DNA of 17,932 nucleotides, taken from the NCBI GenBank assembly GCA_905215765.1, contig CAJMRP010000034.1, forward strand, positions 1 through 17,932, read 5' to 3'. Source of the DNA: an uncultured bacterium. GTDB lineage: Bacteria > Actinomycetota > Coriobacteriia > Coriobacteriales > Coriobacteriaceae. The notes beneath the pieces were generated by a model. That model searched no databases and was not told the origin of the DNA. It worked only from the letters and a program-made list of their open reading frames with translations. This document shows, in pieces, positions 13,556 through 17,932 of this stretch (position 1 is the stretch's first letter; the number at the start of each line of letters is the position of its first letter). The position numbers and the translations under genes are program-made.

Positions 13556-14803
13556 AGGCCATGACGAAAGGTCTGCACGTGCCTTCCGAGATCGGCAAGC
13601 TCAGGAAGGTCTGCCTGCACCGTCCCGGCGACGAGCTCCTCAACCTGCCGCCCGACGAGCTCGAGCGACTCCTGTTCGACGACGTCCCGTTCCTGGAGGT
13701 CGCACAGCAGGAGCACGACACCTTCGCCCAGATCCTGAGGGACCAGGGCGTGGAGGTCCTCTACCTCGAGAACCTCGTCGCCGAGGTGTTCGACCAGGTC
13801 CCCGGCGCCCGCGCCGAGTTCACCGACCAGTACATCGCCGAGGCAGGCATCCGCGGCCAGCACATGCCGCAGATCGTCCGCGAGAAGCTGGACTCCATCG
13901 AGGACAACCTCGAGTTCGTCAAGAAGACCATGGCCGGCATGACCAAGGCCGAGATCGACCTGCCCCTCACGGCGTCCACGACCCTCGACTCCCTGGTCAA
14001 CTCCGAGTCCGAGTCCGACCTGATCATCGACCCGATGCCCAACCTCTACTTCACCCGCGACCCGTTCGCGGTCGTCGGCGAGGGCGTCAACCTCAACCGC
14101 ATGTACTCGGTCACCCGCAACCGCGAGACCCTGTACGGCAAGTACGTCTTCAAGTACCACCCCGACTACAAGGACGTCTCCCTGTACTTCCGCCGCGACT
14201 GCCAGTTCCACACCGAGGGCGGCGACGTGCTGAACATCAACGAGAAGACCCTCGCCGTCGGCATCTCCCAGCGCACCCAGGCCGCCGCTATCGACGTCAT
14301 GGCCCAGAACATCTTCTGGAACTCCGACTCCAAGGTCGAGCGCATCCTGGCCTTCGACATCCCGGTCTCGCGCGCCTTCATGCACCTCGACACGGTCTTC
14401 ACCCAGATCGACGTCGATAAGTTCACGATCCACCCCGCCATCATGGGCACCCTGCGCGTCTACGAGCTGACCGCCGGCAAGAACCCGGGCGACGTGAACA
14501 TCCGCCTGATCGAGGACACCCTCGAGCACGTCCTGGAGGACGCCACCGGCGTCGACCAGGTCAAGCTGATCCCCTGCGGCGGCGGCGACCCGATCGCGGC
14601 CTCCCGCGAGCAGTGGAACGACGGCTCCAACACCCTGTGCGTCGAGCCCGGCAAGATCTGCGTCTACGCCCGCAACACCGTCACCAACGACGTGCTGTAC
14701 AAGGAGGGCCTGGACCTTCTCGTCGTGCCCTCCGCCGAGCTCTCCCGCGGCCGCGGCGGCCCGCGCTGCATGAGCATGCCCTTCTGGCGCGAGGACCTCT
14801 AAG
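13537..14803 (+). repeat. Direct repeat copy 2 (arcA2 unit), identical to 10449-11715
   Basis: Second copy of the 1267-base identical block, in the same orientation. Recombination between the two copies would delete or amplify the 1.8-kb segment holding the arcT-like gene and the arcA2 control region. Confidence 0.9.
13561..14802 (+). CDS. arcA: Arginine deiminase, copy 2
   Basis: Same 413-residue protein as copy 1, with Asp167, Glu219, His275, Asp277 and Cys403 in place, and the same nucleotide sequence. It catalyses arginine to citrulline plus ammonia. Unlike copy 1 it stands directly before arcB and arcD, so it is the copy linked to the rest of the pathway. It is transcribed from its own promoter behind a strong terminator, with two LytTR-like tandem sites upstream. 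Hairpins between it and arcB (14815-14862) may set a higher ArcA than ArcB level. Complete identity with copy 1 despite diverged flanks points to gene conversion or to an assembly artefact, which long reads would resolve. Confidence 0.97.
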   Translation: MTKGLHVPSEIGKLRKVCLHRPGDELLNLPPDELERLLFDDVPFLEVAQQEHDTFAQILRDQGVEVLYLENLVAEVFDQVPGARAEFTDQYIAEAGIRGQHMPQIVREKLDSIEDNLEFVKKTMAGMTKAEIDLPLTASTTLDSLVNSESESDLIIDPMPNLYFTRDPFAVVGEGVNLNRMYSVTRNRETLYGKYVFKYHPDYKDVSLYFRRDCQFHTEGGDVLNINEKTLAVGISQRTQAAAIDVMAQNIFWNSDSKVERILAFDIPVSRAFMHLDTVFTQIDVDKFTIHPAIMGTLRVYELTAGKNPGDVNIRLIEDTLEHVLEDATGVDQVKLIPCGGGDPIAASREQWNDGSNTLCVEPGKICVYARNTVTNDVLYKEGLDLLVVPSAELSRGRGGPRCMSMPFWREDL

Positions 14804-14814
14804 TCTTTCCGTTT

Positions 14815-14862
14815 CCGGTGCGGTCCCCCTACAACCGCACCGGTTTCGCCCGTCAAACGGGC
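14815..14862 (+). promoter_or_regulatory. Two intercistronic hairpins between arcA2 and arcB
   Basis: CCGGTGCGGT (14815-14824) / ACCGCACCGG (14834-14843), a 10-bp stem, then GCCCGT (14848-14853) / ACGGGC (14857-14862). No real U-run follows. They could be a partial terminator or an mRNA end-protecting structure that makes ArcA more abundant than ArcB. Confidence 0.5.
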
Positions 14863-14907
14863 AACACTAATACTTACGTAATTCATTTTTTCGAAAGGAT
14901 ACGAACC

Positions 14908-15903
14908 ATGGGTGTTAACCTCTCCGGCCGTAGCTTCCTCAAGCTCCTCGACCTCTCCACCGAGGAGATCGAGTACTTGCTCAAGCTTTCCAAGAACTTC
15001 AAGGACATGAAGCGCGCTGGCGTTCCGCACCGCTATCTCGAGGGCAAGAACATCGTCCTGCTCTTCCAGAAGACCTCCACTCGTACCCGCTGCGCCTTCG
15101 AGGTCGGCGGCATGGATCTGGGCATGGGCGTCACCTACCTCGATCCCGGTTCGTCGCAGATGGGCAAGAAGGAGTCCATCGAGGACACCGCCCGCGTTCT
15201 CGGCCGCATGTATGACGGCATCGAGTTCCGTGGCTTTGCACAGGACGACGTCGAGGAGCTCGCTGCCAAGTCCGGCGTGCCCGTGTGGAACGGCCTGACC
15301 ACCGAGTGGCACCCCACCCAGATGCTCGCCGACATCCTGACCGTCCAGGAGAACTTCAACTACGACATCAAGGGCAAGACCCTCGTCTTCATGGGCGACT
15401 GCAAGAACAATGTCGCTCGCTCCCTCATGGTTGTCTGCTCCAAGCTCGGCATGAACTTCGTGGCCTGCGGCCCCGAGGAGTGCATGCCCGCTGACGATGT
15501 CATCGAGGCCTGCAAGCCCATCGCCGAGGCTAACGGCTGCACCATCAAGCTGACCACTGACGTCAAGGACGGCGTCACCGGTGCCGACGTTATCTACACC
15601 GATGTGTGGGTCTCCATGGGCGAGCCCGACGAGGTCTGGGCCGAGCGCATCGCTCAGCTCACCCCGTATCGCGTTACCTCCGAGGTCATGGCTATGGCCA
15701 ACCCGGGTGCCATCTTCCTGCACTGCCTGCCTAGCTTCCACGACACCAACACCACGATTGGCGCCGAGAAGTGCGAGCAGTTCGGCATCACCGAGCAGGA
15801 GGTCACCGACGAGGTCTTCGAGAGCCCCGCTTCCAAGGTCTTCGACGAGGCCGAGAACCGCATGCACACCATCAAGGCTGTCATGTACGCCACGCTCAAG
15901 TAA
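14908..15903 (+). CDS. arcB: Ornithine carbamoyltransferase, catabolic
   Basis: Converts citrulline plus phosphate to ornithine and carbamoyl phosphate, second step of the deiminase pathway, in the cytoplasm. The 331-residue protein has the carbamoyl-phosphate loop STRTR (57-61), EWHPTQMLAD (133-142), FMGDCKNNVARS (161-172), the ornithine-binding VSMGE (235-239), and HCLPSFHD (272-279) with the catalytic Cys. The C-terminal FDEAENRMHTIKAVM is typical. Length is normal. The start at 14908 is set by AAAGGAT about ten bases upstream; an in-frame ATG at 14818 lies in the intercistronic hairpin and is not credible. Codons are strongly biased as in arcA. An anabolic argF role cannot be excluded by sequence alone, but context favours catabolic. 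Confidence 0.96.
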   Translation: MGVNLSGRSFLKLLDLSTEEIEYLLKLSKNFKDMKRAGVPHRYLEGKNIVLLFQKTSTRTRCAFEVGGMDLGMGVTYLDPGSSQMGKKESIEDTARVLGRMYDGIEFRGFAQDDVEELAAKSGVPVWNGLTTEWHPTQMLADILTVQENFNYDIKGKTLVFMGDCKNNVARSLMVVCSKLGMNFVACGPEECMPADDVIEACKPIAEANGCTIKLTTDVKDGVTGADVIYTDVWVSMGEPDEVWAERIAQLTPYRVTSEVMAMANPGAIFLHCLPSFHDTNTTIGAEKCEQFGITEQEVTDEVFESPASKVFDEAENRMHTIKAVMYATLK

Positions 15904-15918
15904 GAGCATCTAGCATCT

Positions 15919-15950
15919 CGCTCGGGGTGTATTGCTGCACACCCCGAGCG
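15919..15950 (+). terminator. Hairpin after arcB
   Basis: A 12-bp perfect stem CGCTCGGGGTGT (15919-15930) / ACACCCCGAGCG (15939-15950) starts 16 bases after the arcB stop and is followed only by GCTTTGTC. It is probably a leaky terminator or stabilising structure, with arcD expressed partly by read-through. Confidence 0.55.
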
Positions 15951-15967
15951 GCTTTGTCTGGTAAATA

Positions 15968-16016
15968 TCTCGCGTCGGGCGGTGGGCACGGCACGGAAGA
16001 TCCGCTTCGCGCGAGA
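15968..16016 (+). promoter_or_regulatory. Structured arcD leader
   Basis: TCTCGCG (15968-15974) pairs with CGCGAGA (16010-16016), closing a G-rich loop with a small CGGA/TCCG hairpin inside. It ends 18 bases before the arcD ribosome binding site. Function unknown. Confidence 0.3.
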
Positions 16017-16050
16017 AAGTTAAATGATTTATGAAGGGGGGATGAGAACC

Positions 16051-17529
16051 ATGACTGAGACCGCTAAGAAAAAGCGCGGTATGCCTTCATCGTTCACCAT
16101 TCTTCTAGCTCTGCTGGCAATTGTTGCAGTGATTACCGTTATCGTCTCCGGCACGTCCGGCGGCGCGGTTACTGCCGCCCGTCTGAGCGATTTCTGCACC
16201 GCCCCGATTAAGGGCTTCGCTGACGCTCTGCCCGTCTGCCTCTTCGTTATGATCCTGGGCGGCTTCCTCGGCATGATGACCGAGACCGGTGCCCTGGACA
16301 ACGGCATCGCCGTTCTGGTGCAGAAGCTTAAGGGTAACGAGATCATGCTCATTCCCGTGCTGATGCTCATCTTCTCCCTCGGTGGTACCACCTATGGTAT
16401 GTGCGAGGAGACCGTTCCCTTCTACGCCCTGCTCGCCGCTACCATGATGGCCGCTGGCTTCGACCCCATGGTCGGCGCCGCTACCGTCCTGCTCGGCGCT
16501 GGCTGCGGCTGCCTGGGCTCCACGGTTAACCCGTTCGCCGTCGGCGCTGCCGTCGACGCTCTGACCGGCGTTGGCATTGAGGTCAACCAGTCCATCATCA
16601 TCGGCCTCGGTGCCGTCCTGTGGATTGTCACTACCGCTATGTCCATCGTCTTCGTGATGAACTATGCCAAGAAGGTCAAGGCTGACAAGGGTTCCACCAT
16701 CCTGTCGATGCAGGAGCTCAAGGACGCCGAAGAGGCTCACGGCAAGGCTGCTTCCGAGGTCCACAAGGAGGTCAAGCTCACCGGTCGTCAGAAGGGTGTT
16801 CTGATCGCCTTCGCCTTCACCTTCGTTGTCATGATCGTCGGCTTCATTCCGCTCTCCGACCTCAACGAGGGCGTCGCTAACTTCTTCGACGCTGGCGCTG
16901 TCTACGACGCCGACGGTAACGCCATCGTCCAGGGCTGGTCTGCCCTGATCACCGGCCTGCCCATTGGCCAGTGGTACTTCGACGAGGCTTCCACCTGGTT
17001 CTTCCTCATGGCCGTCCTGATCGGTATCATCGGTGGCCTGTCCGAGAAGCAGATCGTTAACACCTTCATCACCGGCGCTGCCGACATGATGTCCGTTGTT
17101 CTCGTCATCGCCCTCGCCCGTGGTATCTCCGTCCTCATGGCTAACACCGGCCTCGACGTCTTCGTCCTCGACGCTGCCGCCAATGCCCTGGCTGGCCTGT
17201 CCGGCGTGATCTTCGCTCCCATGAGCTTCCTGGTCTACTTCGGCCTGTCCTTCCTGATCCCCTCGACCTCCGGTATGGCCACCGTCTCCATGCCCATCAT
17301 GGGACCGCTGGCTGTTAAGCTCGGCTTCTCGCCCGAGGTCATGGTCATGATCTTCTCCGCCGCCATCGGTGTCGTGAACCTGTTCACCCCGACCTCCGGC
17401 GCCATCATGGGCGGTCTCGCCCTGGCCAAGATCGAGTGGACGACCTGGCTCAAGTTTGCCCTTAAGCTCATCGTCGCGCTCTCCGTCGTCTGCGCCGTCA
17501 TCCTGACCGTCGCCTGCGTGTTGCTCTAA
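16051..17529 (+). CDS. arcD: YfcC-family (ArcD-like) arginine/ornithine antiporter
   Basis: Integral membrane carrier. In arc operons, members of this family (as in streptococci) exchange external arginine for internal ornithine; that role is inferred from context. The 492-residue protein has about 12 hydrophobic segments, the first being FTILLALLAIVAVITVIVSG after a short basic N-terminus. FSLGGTTYGMCEETVPFY and LGAGCGCLGSTVNPFAVG are typical of the family, with FLIPSTSGMATVSMPIMGPLA and NLFTPTSGAIMGG in the second half. A charged cytoplasmic loop (about residues 205-250) divides two halves. The start at 16051 is set by AAGGGGGG nine bases upstream; ATGs at 16024 and 16042 lack correct spacing. 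Codons are strongly biased. A C4-dicarboxylate or peptide carrier is the alternative. Confidence 0.85.
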   Translation: MTETAKKKRGMPSSFTILLALLAIVAVITVIVSGTSGGAVTAARLSDFCTAPIKGFADALPVCLFVMILGGFLGMMTETGALDNGIAVLVQKLKGNEIMLIPVLMLIFSLGGTTYGMCEETVPFYALLAATMMAAGFDPMVGAATVLLGAGCGCLGSTVNPFAVGAAVDALTGVGIEVNQSIIIGLGAVLWIVTTAMSIVFVMNYAKKVKADKGSTILSMQELKDAEEAHGKAASEVHKEVKLTGRQKGVLIAFAFTFVVMIVGFIPLSDLNEGVANFFDAGAVYDADGNAIVQGWSALITGLPIGQWYFDEASTWFFLMAVLIGIIGGLSEKQIVNTFITGAADMMSVVLVIALARGISVLMANTGLDVFVLDAAANALAGLSGVIFAPMSFLVYFGLSFLIPSTSGMATVSMPIMGPLAVKLGFSPEVMVMIFSAAIGVVNLFTPTSGAIMGGLALAKIEWTTWLKFALKLIVALSVVCAVILTVACVLL

Positions 17530-17697
17530 GTACCCAACGGGTACCCCACGGAAACCTTGACGATCCTGTAAAGGATCACCTGGTCATCGTCTGTCCGGTG
17601 GGGTAAACCCACCGGTAGACTCCTACCTTTAGCCCCCTCCCGTTCCGTGCGCGGGAGGGGGCGCACTTATGTTGCGCGGTTCTACGAACCGCGCAAC
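17530..17697 (+). promoter_or_regulatory. Array of stem-loops downstream of arcD
   Basis: Tandem stems: GTACCC/GGGTAC (17530-17544), GATCCT/AGGATC (17562-17577), CCGGTGGG/CCCACCGG (17595-17615), an 11-bp stem 17632-17642 with 17652-17662, and an 11-bp stem 17671-17681 with 17687-17697. ACCCCACGGA (17543-17552) can alternatively pair with TCCGGTGGGGT (17594-17604), excluding the third stem. None has a good U-run. No coding frame is seen. Confidence 0.5.
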
Positions 17698-17717
17698 CAG
17701 TCGACGCTGCGCGCCGC

Positions 17718-17803
17718 CCAGGACGACAATTTGTCATTCAAAAGGCAAGGCATGACCAAAAGGTCTATGCCTTGCCTTTTTCATGCCAACTTGTACGTCC
17801 TGG
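17718..17803. terminator. Long palindrome (element C), bidirectional terminator
   Basis: A perfect 14-bp stem AAAAGGCAAGGCAT (17740-17753) / ATGCCTTGCCTTTT (17767-17780), with inner GACC-AAAA-GGTC and a run of T's, is a classical terminator. The arms extend imperfectly outward to CCAGGACG (17718-17725) / CGTCCTGG (17796-17803), giving arms of about 36 bases, like elements A and B. Confidence 0.7.
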
Positions 17804-17932
17804 ACGTCGCTCGCTGACTTATGCTCAACCTGCGACGTTTCCCTTGTTGGTGCAAAGGTGTCAGGTTACTTTGCACCATGCCCTCCTCTTTCACGTCACC
17901 TTGCTCGCTCTGGCGGGCTCTCGCTGACTTTT
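17804..17932. other. Unassigned right end
   Basis: No recognisable gene. It contains a 9-bp hairpin GGTGCAAAG (17849-17857) / CTTTGCACC (17869-17877), and TCGCTGACTT twice (17811-17820 and 17921-17930). A plus-strand frame from ATG 17783 stays open to the edge, but its residues show no family resemblance. Confidence 0.4.

Noticed and set aside
10449..14803. The possibility that the duplicated arcA block is a composite mobile element
   Set aside because: No transposase, terminal inverted repeats or target duplications are seen; the repeat boundaries coincide with the gene itself, which fits gene conversion better.
13486..15909. An 807-codon minus-strand open frame antisense to arcA2 and arcB
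   Set aside because: It arises because the sense codons almost always end in C or G, which removes stops from the antisense frame. Its residues are low-complexity (Val/Leu/Gly/Asp/His) and no ribosome binding site is seen. The same applies to the 464-codon frame antisense to arcA1 (10329-11723).
17783..17932. A plus-strand frame open from ATG 17783 to the window edge
   Set aside because: It starts inside the arm of a palindrome and terminator, lacks a ribosome binding site and the codon bias of local genes. It was left unassigned because the end is not visible.

Overview
The window most resembles a high-GC, Gram-positive gut anaerobe of the Coriobacteriia, probably Collinsella or a close relative. 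This is inferred from protein character, the strong C/G third-position bias of the arginine-catabolism genes, and the gene set. No database search was possible.

Layout. Positions 1-851 (minus) hold the start of phosphate acetyltransferase (pta), which runs off the left edge. Divergent from it are UDP-galactopyranose mutase (glf) and an overlapping GT2 glycosyltransferase, a cell-surface galactofuranose/polysaccharide pair. Positions 3309-3672 carry two long palindromic elements. Between them lies what looks like the decayed 3' end of a second, inverted glycosyltransferase gene. The second palindrome supplies the stop codon and last 22 codons of the neighbouring P1/DmpA-like peptidase. On the minus strand follow that peptidase, a Maf nucleotide pyrophosphatase, a DJ-1/PfpI protein, a TRAM-domain RNA (uracil-C5) methyltransferase and polyphosphate kinase with an unusual Glu/Pro/Ala-rich tail.

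The right half (about 10.3-17.5 kb, plus strand) is an arginine deiminase locus: arcA1 - arcT-like aminotransferase - arcA2 - arcB - arcD. ArcA makes citrulline and ammonia, ArcB makes ornithine and carbamoyl phosphate, and the ArcD-like carrier would swap ornithine for arginine. The carbamate kinase gene arcC, needed for the ATP step, is not in the window.

The most notable signal is regulatory. The two arcA copies are identical from 24 bases before the start codon to one base after the stop, while their flanks have diverged. In those diverged upstream regions only a few islands persist: a pair of CCGTTC-containing 9-mers with an exact 21-bp period (the spacing and consensus of LytTR-type response-regulator sites), a GTGGAA-N18-TATAA(A/C) promoter, an ACGGAGGGGCGCT leader block, and a GGCC/GGCC-type hairpin just before the ribosome binding site. 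arcA2 has a second 21-bp-period pair on the opposite strand further upstream. Both arcA copies therefore look like separately promoted but co-regulated units, probably controlled by a LytTR (AgrA/AlgR-like) regulator that is not encoded in the window.

Downstream of arcD there is no recognisable gene. About 270 bases of tandem stem-loops include one set of mutually exclusive pairings, followed by a third long palindrome.
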